From NCBI GenBank assembly GCA_022452035.1, contig JAKURV010000002.1, positions 1 to 64,000 on the forward strand: DNA of 64,000 nucleotides, written 5' to 3'. The translations under genes and the position numbers were made by a program. The notes beneath the pieces are model-generated. The model saw only the letters and a list, made by a program, of their open reading frames with translations. It ran no database searches and was not told the DNA's origin. Source of the DNA: Acidimicrobiales bacterium. GTDB taxonomy: Bacteria; Actinomycetota; Acidimicrobiia; Acidimicrobiales; MedAcidi-G1. Below, one piece after another: positions 41,919 through 50,054 of this stretch (position 1 is the stretch's first letter; every line of letters starts with the position of its first letter).

Positions 41919-42191
41919 TCAGGCGGCTACGGCCACCAGATCGTCCTTCTGGCGGCCCGCGTGGATCGCCGCTCGGCGTTCCTTCAGGATTCGGCGCCGC
42001 TGGCGTTCTGAGCAGCCTCCCCACACGCCGTGTTCGACGCGGTTGGTGAGGGCGTACTCGAGGCACGGCGCTGTGACGGTGCACCCGGCACAGACCTGCT
42101 TAGCAATCTCGACGCCGATGCCGTCGTGGGGGAAGAAAACTTCGGGGTTGCTATTGGCACAACTACCCCGGGTCATCCAGGTGGTTTCCAT
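41919..42191 (-). CDS. WhiB family iron-sulfur regulator
   Basis: A 90-residue WhiB-like protein. Cluster cysteines are C11, C34, C37 and C43 (SCANSNPEVFFP, QVCAGCTVTAPCLEYAL), followed by HGVWGGCSERQRRRI. The extra cysteine in WGGC and the missing basic extension separate it from the first WhiB. It resembles the WhiB1/WhiB2 class more than the other, but the exact subtype is not settled. The ATG is preceded by AGGAGAGA. A perfect 6-bp inverted repeat (GACCGT and ACGGTC) sits about 25 nt upstream of the start codon. Confidence 0.93.
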   Translation of the reverse strand: METTWMTRGSCANSNPEVFFPHDGIGVEIAKQVCAGCTVTAPCLEYALTNRVEHGVWGGCSERQRRRILKERRAAIHAGRQKDDLVAVAA

Positions 42192-42469
42192 GGTCGGTAT
42201 CTCTCCTGCTTTTTGGACCGTCGTACGGTCGGTCCGGTGGGCCGCTCCGCCCCTGATGCCCTATTTCTCTCACACGGGGCCGAAAGCCTCCGTAAAGGCC
42301 AGAAGCCGTCCGTCGGACCGGGAGATCGGGGGTCAGCGGGCGTCCAACGCCCCGTTACCCCCCGGATGGGGGTTACCTAGAAATGTCACCCGATAGCCGA
42401 ATACCGGGCGGGTGGACCTCGTAGGCTTCGAAGGACCGGTTGGCTTGTCGCCGCACCGTCCGTTCGCTG
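42192..42469. other. Divergent regulatory region of WhiB and Na/Pi cotransporter
   Basis: The region holds the inverted repeat GACCGT/ACGGTC at 42216-42230, a 6-bp hairpin (ACCCCC at 42357 with GGGGGT at 42368), and TAGGCT at 42422, a likely -10 for the cotransporter gene. No coding region was seen in it. Confidence 0.35.
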
Positions 42470-43624
42470 ATGACCGACTCTCCCACCGCCCTCTCCGGAC
42501 ACGCAGACAACCGCTCGGGGATGTCCACATCGGTCCGTGCCCTGCTCGTCCTGGCCCTTCTCTACCTATTCCTGACCGGGGTCGAGTTGTTAGGAGGTGG
42601 CTTCAAGTACCTCGGCAAGGACCTGGTCGATGGCCTGTTTGAGGGTGTGTCTAATCCGCTCGGTGGCTTCTTCGTTGGTCTCCTGGCGACCATCCTCGTC
42701 CAGTCCTCGTCGGTCTCGACCTCGGTGATCGTGAGCTTGGTGGCCAGTGGTGTGGTCGGGGTCGACGAAGCGGTACCGATGGTCATGGGCGCCAATGTGG
42801 GTACGACTGTCACGGCCGTGTTGGTGTCCCTCGCCCACATGAGGCGTGCCCAAGAGTTCCGACGGGCCTTCGCAGCCGCCACGGTCCACGACTTCTTCAA
42901 CGTCCTGGCCGTGCTCGTGTTTTTGCCGTTCGAGATAGCCACCAACTACCTGTCCCGAACCGCCGGATGGATCACCGACCAGGTCATTGGCAGTTCGGGT
43001 GCGAGCTTCAGGAGCCCCCTCAAGCAGGCAGTCAAGATGCCTGCCGGTTGGGTCAAGGACCTGTTGGCCGACCTCGGCGCACACGGCGACGTCCTTGGTG
43101 GTTTCCTCATCGTCATCGGGGTGGCGTTCATCTTTGTGGCGTTGGCTTTCATTACGAAGAACATGCGACTGCTGGTAGCCGACCGGGTCGAGGCCGCCAT
43201 CAACCGGGCCCTCGGTGCCGGTTCCGGCATGGTGGCCATCCTTATCGGAGCGATCATCACGATCTCGGTGCAGTCGTCGTCGATCACGACGTCCGTGCTC
43301 GTACCACTCGCCGCTTCAGGGGTTCTGACCCTCGAGAACATCTACCCGGTGACCCTTGGGGCCAACGTTGGTACCACGGTCACCGCACTGTTGGCCTCGC
43401 TGGCCACTGGGAGTCCGGCTGCCGTCACGGTGGCGATCGTGCACACGCTGTTCAACCTGAGCGGGATCATGGTCTTTTACCCGATTCAGGCCCTTCGACG
43501 CGTGCCGATACGTCTGGCAAGGGGCCTGGCGGACATCGCCATGGAACGGCGCATTATGGCCGTTGCCTACACGGTGGGTATGTTCGTGGTGGTGCCGCTT
43601 CTCGGCGTGGTGATCCTCCGATGA
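42470..43624 (+). CDS. Na/Pi cotransporter family protein
   Basis: A 384-residue NptA/Na-Pi cotransporter-type membrane protein. The two inverted halves each carry the QSSS signature: VQSSSVSTSVIVSLVASG and VQSSSITTSVLVPLAASG, with GANVGTTVTA following each. About eight hydrophobic segments can be drawn. The family imports phosphate with sodium. The next gene encodes a PhoU protein, which normally accompanies and tunes it. The start is taken at ATG 42470; a second ATG at 42521 is possible because the N-terminal 17 residues are polar and poorly conserved. Confidence 0.87.
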   Translation: MTDSPTALSGHADNRSGMSTSVRALLVLALLYLFLTGVELLGGGFKYLGKDLVDGLFEGVSNPLGGFFVGLLATILVQSSSVSTSVIVSLVASGVVGVDEAVPMVMGANVGTTVTAVLVSLAHMRRAQEFRRAFAAATVHDFFNVLAVLVFLPFEIATNYLSRTAGWITDQVIGSSGASFRSPLKQAVKMPAGWVKDLLADLGAHGDVLGGFLIVIGVAFIFVALAFITKNMRLLVADRVEAAINRALGAGSGMVAILIGAIITISVQSSSITTSVLVPLAASGVLTLENIYPVTLGANVGTTVTALLASLATGSPAAVTVAIVHTLFNLSGIMVFYPIQALRRVPIRLARGLADIAMERRIMAVAYTVGMFVVVPLLGVVILR

Positions 43625-43661
43625 GACCTAAAACCGAACTTCTGACAAGGGGGCGACGCCC

Positions 43662-44330
43662 ATGGTGATGAGTTTCTTCCGCCGCAGCGACGACAGCGGC
43701 CTCGGCCGCATTGAGGCGCAGGTCCAGCGCATGGTGACCGACGCCCGACACACGTTTGACTTGGCCATGAACGCCATCGCCGGTGGCTCGGTTGCCTCGG
43801 TGGCCGACGAGGTTCGTCGGACCGATCGCCAGATCAACGTCACCGAGATGGAGATCCGCCGCGAGTTGGTCGTGCACTTCTCGGTCCATGCCGGCGGCGA
43901 TGCCACCGAGATGCTCGTGTTCATGAACATGATCAAGGACCTCGAACGGATCGGCGACTACAACAAGAACATCTTCGACCTGGCCGAGGAAGGGGTGTCG
44001 TTTGCTGAAGCCGATGATTTGGAGCGCATCCTGGGCTTCCGCGACGAGGTCTCGTCCCGCATCGCCCTGATGGGCGAGATTCTGACCGAGCGTGACGAGG
44101 AGCGGGCCCGGGCCTACATAGCCCGGGGGGACGAGCTACGCCGTGAGTTTGACGCCCTGGTGAGTGAGCTAGTCCACTCCACCGGCCCGGCCCTGTACGC
44201 GGTGCCCCGGGCGCTGCTCTACCGGTTCCTGAAGCGCGTGACCGCTCACTCCCTGAACGTGGTCAGTGCCGTGGTCATGCCAGTGGACCGGCTGGACTAC
44301 TTCGACGAGGACGTCGAGGACCGGGACTGA
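43662..44330 (+). CDS. PhoU domain protein
   Basis: A 222-residue PhoU-like helical protein. Repeated PhoU patterns appear at RRTDRQINVTEMEIRRE and VFMNMIKDLERIGDYNKNIFD (with the E-x-x-x-D metal-binding helices), and again in the C-terminal half (KRVTAHSLNVVSAVV, weaker). Such proteins associate with Na/Pi cotransporters and regulate phosphate uptake. A GGGGGCGA site is upstream. It follows the cotransporter with a 37-nt gap and is probably cotranscribed. Confidence 0.84.
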   Translation: MVMSFFRRSDDSGLGRIEAQVQRMVTDARHTFDLAMNAIAGGSVASVADEVRRTDRQINVTEMEIRRELVVHFSVHAGGDATEMLVFMNMIKDLERIGDYNKNIFDLAEEGVSFAEADDLERILGFRDEVSSRIALMGEILTERDEERARAYIARGDELRREFDALVSELVHSTGPALYAVPRALLYRFLKRVTAHSLNVVSAVVMPVDRLDYFDEDVEDRD

Positions 44331-44371
44331 CTGTTCCGAGATCAACTGGTCCGGTGTCGGGCGACCAGCCC

Positions 44372-44377
44372 TAGGGT
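44372..44377 (+). promoter_or_regulatory. -10 element TAGGGT, leaderless surE
   Basis: The hexamer ends 8 nt before the ATG at 44386. Confidence 0.5.
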
Positions 44378-44385
44378 CGGTGACC

Positions 44386-45213
44386 ATGCGCATCCTCGTT
44401 ACCAACGACGACGGGATTTCCTCTCCGGGCCTTGGTGCCCTAGCCGGCGCGGTGGCCGCCGCCGGGCATCAGCCGGTAGTGGTCGCGCCGTCCACCGACT
44501 GGAGTGGCGCGTCGGCCTGTCTCGGTCCCATCGATGACCCTGGCCGGGTCGCGGTCGACGAGGTGAGAGTCGGTTTGCCAGACGGTGAGTCGTTGATCGG
44601 GTTCTCGGTGGCTGCGCCCCCAGCGCTGATCACCATGCTGGCCAGTTTGGGCGGATTCGGCGATCCACCCAAAGCGGTAGTAGCCGGCATCAACCGGGGA
44701 CCCAATACCGGACGCTCAACCCTGTTCTCGGGAACCATTGGGGCCGTCCTGGCTGGTGAGCGCTTCGGCTGGTCAGGTTTGGCGGTCAGCCTGGACGTAG
44801 CCCCGTCCGGAAACGGCGACCTCGGGCCGTATCGCGAACCCCACTGGCAGTCGGCCGCCGATCTGGCCCAGACCATGGTGTCCTGGATAGTCGAGGCGCC
44901 ACCCCGGACCGTGCTCAACCTCAACGTGCCGGACAGGCCGACGTCGGAAACCAGGGGCCTGCGGTGGGCCGACTTAGCACCAGTGGGAGGTGTGCGGACC
45001 GTTATCACCGGACAGGATGAGGTCGGCCTTCGCCTCGACCTGGTGGCCAACGACCTGCCGGTGCCCGAGGGTTCGGACAGCGACCTGCTGCGAAAAGGTT
45101 GGGCCACGGTTACTTCACTGGCGCCAACCCATGCCGCATCAGCGGACCTTCCGCTCGACGAGTGGGCGACAGGGTGGCGGGGCCGGCCGGATTCGGGCGG
45201 AGTCTCCGACTGA
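44386..45213 (+). CDS. surE: SurE-like nucleotidase
   Basis: 5'/3'-nucleotidase of the SurE family, 275 residues. The metal-binding start MRILVTNDDGISSPGLGALA is diagnostic, followed by VVAPSTDWSGASACLGP, where the usual SG(Q/S) loop is changed to SGAS, and GINRGPNTGRSTLFSGTIGAVLAG. Two conserved asparagines appear in NDDG and NRGPN. The C-terminal tail is divergent. ATG 44386 is preferred because of the promoter. It hydrolyses nucleoside monophosphates and possibly polyphosphate. Confidence 0.88.
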   Translation: MRILVTNDDGISSPGLGALAGAVAAAGHQPVVVAPSTDWSGASACLGPIDDPGRVAVDEVRVGLPDGESLIGFSVAAPPALITMLASLGGFGDPPKAVVAGINRGPNTGRSTLFSGTIGAVLAGERFGWSGLAVSLDVAPSGNGDLGPYREPHWQSAADLAQTMVSWIVEAPPRTVLNLNVPDRPTSETRGLRWADLAPVGGVRTVITGQDEVGLRLDLVANDLPVPEGSDSDLLRKGWATVTSLAPTHAASADLPLDEWATGWRGRPDSGGVSD

Positions 45214-45324
45214 GGGCCCGGGTGGAGGATCAGCCGCGGTACCGGATTCGAGTCGCCGATGGGTGCTGCATCGGCTACCGCTACGAGAGGTAGTCCAGCC
45301 CCCACACCTAGGGTCGGGGCCCCG

Positions 45325-45330
45325 TAGCCT
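45325..45330 (+). promoter_or_regulatory. -10 element TAGCCT, leaderless MFS gene
   Basis: The hexamer ends 7 nt before the GTG at 45338. Confidence 0.5.
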
Positions 45331-45337
45331 CCGAGCC

Positions 45338-46690
45338 GTGGACGGTGACGCATTGGGGGCAGGATCCTCTCCGGCTGACAGGCCCCGAATCACCGTTAGT
45401 CCTTTCACCCGCTTTGCCCGGACGCACGTGTTCGGGGCGGTGTCCGATGCCATGGTCGCTGTCGCCCTAGCGGGCTCGATCTTCTTCTCAATCGACCCGG
45501 ATGCTGCCCGGTGGCGGGTGTCCCTCTACCTCGTACTAACCATTGCCCCCTTCGCCGTGGTCACCCCCCTGATTGGCCCGCTGGTCGACAGCGTGCGTGG
45601 AGGGCGGCGGGGGATGATCCTCCTCACCGTCCTGGGACGCGGCGTCGTTGCCTGGCAGATGGTTCTTCACCTGGACGGCCTGCTGCTGTTCCCGCTGGCC
45701 TTCGGGTTACTGGTTCTCCAGAAGGGCTACTCGGTGGCCAAGAGCGCGGTAGTACCGTCGCTGGTCCGTAACGACCTACAGCTGGTGGAGGCCAACGCCA
45801 AGCTGGCCCTCCTGAGCGCCGTGGGCAGCATGGTGGGCGCTGGGATCGGTGGTCTCGCCCTGCTGGTCGGGCCGACGGCTCCCGCCATGGTGGCCGTAGG
45901 GGCCTACGCCCTGACTCTGCTGTTCGCCCTCCGGCTCCCCAAGGTGGTGGTGGCGCCCGCTCCGGCCACGGCCGGCGAGCGGGCCGAGCTTAGGAAGCGG
46001 GGCATCCGGGCCGCTTCGGTAGCCATCGGGACATTCAGGGCCGTAGTCGGCTTCACCACATTTCTCTTGGCCTTCGAGTTCCGGGGCGGCGCGGAAGGGG
46101 TGCCGATTGACGGCGCGGGACGGGCGGCCGGGGCGTCCACCGGTCTGGTGCGGGGTCAGGATGTCCTAGGCAGCCCTGCCGCGCCAGCCTGGCACTTCGG
46201 CCTGGTGCTCCTTTCGGTGGGTGTCGGGGCGTTCCTGAGCGCCCGGTTGGCACCGGTGGTGCGACGGCGGCTGTCCGAGGAGCGGATCATCCTGAGTGTC
46301 CTGTTCCTTGGGTGTGCCGGCTCGGTACTCTCGGCCTGGTTGGGCGGCCTGCGTGGGGCGGTGGTCATCGGCGGGTTGGTGGCTTTCTGCAGCGGAACAG
46401 CCAAGTTGGCGTTCGACTCGTTGGTTCAACGCGACGCCCCGGGTGCCAACCACGGCCGGTCGTTCGCCCGCTTTGAGGGCCGATTCCAGCTGGTGTGGGC
46501 CGTGGGGGCCTTTCTGGCCGTCTTCCTCCCCCTCCAGGTGGAGCACGGATACAGCATGGTGGCCGTGGCCATTCTGGTCGCCCTCTGGTGGTTCCGTCAG
46601 GGGACCCGTCCGGCACCGCCGGTCGTCACCCCGGAGGACCCCGACCGGCCAGACGGGCAGTTGGGCTTCTGGCGGCGCGACACCTCCTGA
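45338..46690 (+). CDS. Major facilitator superfamily-like membrane protein
   Basis: A 450-residue polytopic membrane protein, 11-12 hydrophobic segments. The first cytoplasmic loop contains PLIGPLVDSVRGGRRGMILL, an MFS-like A-motif. The central loop is unusually long and glycine-rich (about residues 235-280). The C-terminal tail is acidic and proline-rich. It could be an exporter; no substrate can be proposed. The start at GTG 45338 is supported by the promoter and excludes the much longer in-frame reading upstream, which overlaps surE. Confidence 0.75.
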   Translation: MDGDALGAGSSPADRPRITVSPFTRFARTHVFGAVSDAMVAVALAGSIFFSIDPDAARWRVSLYLVLTIAPFAVVTPLIGPLVDSVRGGRRGMILLTVLGRGVVAWQMVLHLDGLLLFPLAFGLLVLQKGYSVAKSAVVPSLVRNDLQLVEANAKLALLSAVGSMVGAGIGGLALLVGPTAPAMVAVGAYALTLLFALRLPKVVVAPAPATAGERAELRKRGIRAASVAIGTFRAVVGFTTFLLAFEFRGGAEGVPIDGAGRAAGASTGLVRGQDVLGSPAAPAWHFGLVLLSVGVGAFLSARLAPVVRRRLSEERIILSVLFLGCAGSVLSAWLGGLRGAVVIGGLVAFCSGTAKLAFDSLVQRDAPGANHGRSFARFEGRFQLVWAVGAFLAVFLPLQVEHGYSMVAVAILVALWWFRQGTRPAPPVVTPEDPDRPDGQLGFWRRDTS

Positions 46691-46746
46691 CCGTCTGGCT
46701 TTCGTCGGCGCGCCGCACCGCAACCGACCAGAGTCCGGTAAGCGGG

Positions 46747-48018
46747 CTAGCCGTTGTCGGGTAGGTCGATGCGGGCCAGCCAGAGGCCAGGAGCGTCGAC
46801 CTCAGCCGGAGTGGGCAGGTGCCTCTTGTCTGACCACAACCGGGCCAGGCCGTCGGCCCCGTTGCGGTCCACCACACCATCCACAAAGGCTGTCCCCCGG
46901 TCGACCTGTTCCTGGGTGAGGTCGAGGCCCAGGATCCGTTCCACGAACCGGTCGGCCTCCCCGGTGCCGACCCGCCGTCGCCGGACAGCCTCAGTGACCT
47001 GGCGGTACGACCCGATGAGGCTGCCTCCGACGTCGTCCATCACGTGGTCCACATAGCCGATGACCAGGGCAACCAAGGCCTCCAGCCTGGGCAATAACTC
47101 CTCCTGTTCGGGGGAGCGGACTGCACCCAGCACCATCTCTGGGTCCAGCACCTCGTGGAGGCGGGCCAGGGCTTCGGGACCACCGGAGAGGTCCACGTCG
47201 CCTAACCGCTCCTGGAGCTCCGACGGGTCGTTGCGGAACGCCCCGGCGTGCCGGGACAGCAGGTCAACGAGGACGGCCCGTAAGTGGGGGACACCGAGTA
47301 CCGCGTGGTGGGCGACCTCGTGGAGGCAGATCCAGAGCCGGAGGTCCTCGGCGGGGAGGCTCCAGTCGTCAGCAAACGCGGCCACGTTAGGGGCCACAAC
47401 CAGGATCTCGTCCCCTTCCCGGGGGATGGGGAGGTCGTAGGAGCCGAGGTTCCGGGTGGCTAGCCGTCCGACCATGGTCCCGGTGGTGACGGAGGCCATC
47501 AGAGGGGCCATAGCGGCCACCAGGCCGGACAGCCAGTCTGCCGACGGGTGGGTCGTGGGGTCGTCGGACACCACCTCGATACCTCCTGGGCCGAATGCTG
47601 ACAGGCCGGCCGCCGGATCGTCAGGCACCTCTGTCATGCGGGCCAGGTAGGGGCGGTAGGCGTCGACGGAGGCCGAGGCCCAACCGGCCCGGGTAACTGG
47701 TCGGACGCCCAAGGTTCCCGAACGGGACACCGTTAGGCCGGTTCGGTCGGCGACGTTGAGTTCGGCCACCCGGACCAGCGACTCGTACTCCATACGGACC
47801 ACAGGTTCCACGTTCGGCTCGCTGGTCCCTTCGGAGGCGACGGCCATGGCTATTTGGCGGGCCGGATCCTGTCCACCGGAGCCGCCCATACTGGGGAGGC
47901 CTGGTATACCGCTGCCGGGTGTTACACCGAAGGCCTGGAAGAGCGCGGCGAAAGGATCGGCGTCGCCGCCGGGGCGGTCCCGGTCGTCGGGAGGTTGTGG
48001 TGGATCCTCGGGGCTCAC
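46747..48018 (-). CDS. Zincin_2 family zinc metalloprotease-like protein
   Basis: A 423-residue protein with the actinobacterial Zincin_2 pattern (also described as an F420-biosynthesis-associated hydrolase). The zinc motif LHEVAHHAVLGVPHLRAVL (HExxH) is central, followed by a C-terminal GYVDHVMDDVGG segment and a helical region RRVGTGEADRFVERILGLDLT. The first 60 residues are proline- and glycine-rich and probably disordered. It has no signal peptide. The start is at GTG 48018, 6 nt after TAGAGT. Divergent to the epimerase gene. Confidence 0.8.
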   Translation of the reverse strand: MSPEDPPQPPDDRDRPGGDADPFAALFQAFGVTPGSGIPGLPSMGGSGGQDPARQIAMAVASEGTSEPNVEPVVRMEYESLVRVAELNVADRTGLTVSRSGTLGVRPVTRAGWASASVDAYRPYLARMTEVPDDPAAGLSAFGPGGIEVVSDDPTTHPSADWLSGLVAAMAPLMASVTTGTMVGRLATRNLGSYDLPIPREGDEILVVAPNVAAFADDWSLPAEDLRLWICLHEVAHHAVLGVPHLRAVLVDLLSRHAGAFRNDPSELQERLGDVDLSGGPEALARLHEVLDPEMVLGAVRSPEQEELLPRLEALVALVIGYVDHVMDDVGGSLIGSYRQVTEAVRRRRVGTGEADRFVERILGLDLTQEQVDRGTAFVDGVVDRNGADGLARLWSDKRHLPTPAEVDAPGLWLARIDLPDNG

Positions 48019-48024
48019 ACGGGC

Positions 48025-48030
48025 ACTCTA
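48025..48030 (-). promoter_or_regulatory. -10 element TAGAGT, leaderless zincin gene
   Basis: Minus-strand hexamer 6 nt before the GTG at 48018. Confidence 0.5.
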
Positions 48031-48118
48031 TGGCGATGGAGTCAGCGCATTTCCTGCGGGTAGGAGCCCAGCCGGCGGGTCTGGAGGGGCCCGGTAGTCG
48101 GGCCCTCGGAGGCCTCCG

Positions 48119-49189
48119 ATGAGGGTCGTCGTCACGGGCTCCACCGGCGCCGTCGGGCGCCGGGTCTGTGCCCGCCTGGCCGCTACCGGGCACGACGTCT
48201 TGGGGTTGGACCGTCGCTCCAGCGTTCCGCCCGCTCCCGGAGTGGAGATCCGGCTGGTGGACCTGGCGGTGGCCGACTTACGTAATCTCCTGGTCGAGGC
48301 TGACACCGTCGTCCACCTGGCGTCCGGGGTGACGGCGGCTGATCTGGGAGTCAACACCGGCCACGACCGGTTGGCCGTTATGGAGCGCCTCTTGGCTGCG
48401 GCGGCCGACGTGGGGGTTGAGCACCTGGTGGTGAGGTCCTCGGCCATGGTCTACGGCGCCTGGCCGGACAACCCGGTGCCGCTGACCGAGGACGCGCCGG
48501 TGCGGCCGTGCCCCGACTTCCTGTTTGCTGTGCACCGGGCCCGTCTAGAGGAGATGGCCACAGCGTGGGCCGACGGGGGCGGACAAGGTTCCGGTGCCGG
48601 TTCGTCGGGCTCGCGAATCCTGACCGTGCTACGACCGGCGGTGACGGTCGCCGAGGAACGCCCCGGGGGCCTAGCCAGCGTGGTGGGAGCCGCAGCGTCG
48701 ATCCGCAGCGACGAGGGAGAACCCCTCGGCCAGTTTTTGCACAGCGACGACTTGGCCGATGCTGCGGTGTGCGCAGTAGAGGCCCGTCACAACGGCCCGC
48801 TGAACGTGGCACCAGACGGCTGGATCGGTGTCGACGTGATGGCCGAGTTGGGAGGGCCGGGTCCGCGCCTGCGCCTTCCGGGCCGCCTGGCTGTGCTGGT
48901 GGGCCGGGTGCTGTTTGCTGTCGGCCTCTCGCCGGCACCCCCTGGGGTCTTCCCATACTCGGTGCACCCGTGGGTGGTGTCCAACGACCGCCTACGCGAC
49001 CTGGGGTGGGAGCCGTCGCACTCCAACGAGGAGGCCTACGTGGCCGGGCATGAGCCGGGGATCCTGGACCGGATGGACGCCCGGGCCCGCCAGCAGGCGT
49101 CGCTGGTTGGGGCGGGGATCCTGGCCGTGGGACTGGTCTGGCTGCTGTTGCGGTTGGCACGCGGCCGGTCGGTCGATCGGCGAAGGTGA
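48119..49189 (+). CDS. NAD-dependent epimerase-type protein with C-terminal membrane anchor
   Basis: A 356-residue extended-SDR protein. The cofactor loop VVTGSTGAVGRRVCARLAATGHD is at the N-terminus, the DTVVHLAS motif follows, and catalytic residues occur in RSSAMVYGAW (Y) without the usual YxxxK spacing being obvious. After the reductase fold, a hydrophobic stretch (LVGAGILAVGLVWLLLRLA) near the C-terminus predicts membrane attachment. GGAGG lies 6 nt before the ATG. It could modify a sugar nucleotide or an isoprenoid; no closer prediction is possible. Confidence 0.78.
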   Translation: MRVVVTGSTGAVGRRVCARLAATGHDVLGLDRRSSVPPAPGVEIRLVDLAVADLRNLLVEADTVVHLASGVTAADLGVNTGHDRLAVMERLLAAAADVGVEHLVVRSSAMVYGAWPDNPVPLTEDAPVRPCPDFLFAVHRARLEEMATAWADGGGQGSGAGSSGSRILTVLRPAVTVAEERPGGLASVVGAAASIRSDEGEPLGQFLHSDDLADAAVCAVEARHNGPLNVAPDGWIGVDVMAELGGPGPRLRLPGRLAVLVGRVLFAVGLSPAPPGVFPYSVHPWVVSNDRLRDLGWEPSHSNEEAYVAGHEPGILDRMDARARQQASLVGAGILAVGLVWLLLRLARGRSVDRRR

Positions 49190-49270
49190 CGTCGTCACCG
49201 GGTGGGCCGACGGTACCGGAGGCTTCCGGACAGGACTGGACGCTGCGACCTGCCGGTCCGTTGGGCACCG

Positions 49271-49276
49271 TACGAT
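49271..49276 (+). promoter_or_regulatory. -10 element TACGAT, leaderless moaE
   Basis: The hexamer ends 8 nt before the ATG at 49285. Confidence 0.5.
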
Positions 49277-49284
49277 TGCGCCCC

Positions 49285-49797
49285 ATGACAGCAAACCCGG
49301 GCAGGTCCGACGAGACGGATCCCGAGACCCGGTTGGAACTCACAGCGGACCCACTACCGGTTGAAGGGTTGATCCGCTGGGTCGCCCGACCCGACTGCGG
49401 TGCGGTGCTCGTGTTCTGCGGAAACGCACGCGACCACGCCGAGGGTCGCCCCGGGGTGACGGCCCTGGAATACGAGGCCTACGACGCCCAGGTAGTCCCT
49501 CGCCTGGGACGGATCGCCGACGAGGCTCGCCGGCGGTGGCCGGACCTGGGCCGTGTAGCCCTAGTTCACCGGACCGGTCCGTTGGAGGTTGGTGAGGCCG
49601 CCGTAGTGGTGGCCGTGTCATCACCCCACCGGGACACGGCGTTTGAGGCTGGGCGCTGGTGCATCGACACGCTCAAGGCCACCGTTCCGATCTGGAAGAG
49701 CGAAACGTGGGACGGTGGCGAGAGCTGGGGGACGGACGCCCAGCACATTGTCGACGTCGAGGGGTCAAACGGCCCGGTCGGCGGGGTGGCACAGTGA
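49285..49797 (+). CDS. moaE: Molybdopterin synthase catalytic subunit
   Basis: Transfers sulfur from MoaD thiocarboxylate to precursor Z to form molybdopterin, 170 residues. The conserved core is CGAVLVFCGNARDHAEGR and LEYEAYDAQV, with the catalytic lysine in LKATVPIWKSETW and the dimer loop HRTGPLEVGEAAVVVAVSSPHR. The organism thus makes molybdenum cofactor, in agreement with the MOSC protein and the oxidoreductase remnant. MoaD is not in this window. The ATG at 49285 has a -10 hexamer. It overlaps the next small membrane gene by GTGA. Confidence 0.93.
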   Translation: MTANPGRSDETDPETRLELTADPLPVEGLIRWVARPDCGAVLVFCGNARDHAEGRPGVTALEYEAYDAQVVPRLGRIADEARRRWPDLGRVALVHRTGPLEVGEAAVVVAVSSPHRDTAFEAGRWCIDTLKATVPIWKSETWDGGESWGTDAQHIVDVEGSNGPVGGVAQ

Positions 49798-50045
49798 ACC
49801 CGGCCGTCCTATTCCTGATCGGGGGGGCTGGCCTGGCGGTCGTGCTCTCGATCGTGGTGTGGCTGTTCAGCCGGCCACGGACCACGGTCGAAGACCCCAA
49901 CGAGTTGCGGCGCACGCTGCGGTCCCTGCGGTCGTCGTCGCCGGGCTCCGCGACGCCGGTACACGGCGACGGTGGCCTCCGCGTCCTGGGCCGGGAGGAC
50001 TGGGATGCCCAACCGGGTCGGCCTGAAGACCAGCGGGACGGCTAG
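49794..50045 (+). CDS. Small single-span membrane protein (83 residues)
   Basis: An 83-residue protein coupled to moaE by GTGA. The N-terminal hydrophobic span VLFLIGGAGLAVVLSIVVWLF is followed by a basic-polar tail (RRTLRSLRSS, then an acidic stretch). No domain was recognised. It stands just before mreB with a 9-nt gap, so it may be linked to that gene rather than to molybdopterin synthesis. Its tail could be a cytoplasmic adaptor. Confidence 0.65.
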   Translation: MNPAVLFLIGGAGLAVVLSIVVWLFSRPRTTVEDPNELRRTLRSLRSSSPGSATPVHGDGGLRVLGREDWDAQPGRPEDQRDG

Positions 50046-50054
50046 GAACCCTTC

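Noticed and set aside
44990-45337. N-terminal extension of the second MFS protein overlapping surE
   Set aside because: The promoter hexamer at 45325 and the GTG at 45338 give a normal membrane protein; the extension is an out-of-frame shadow of surE.
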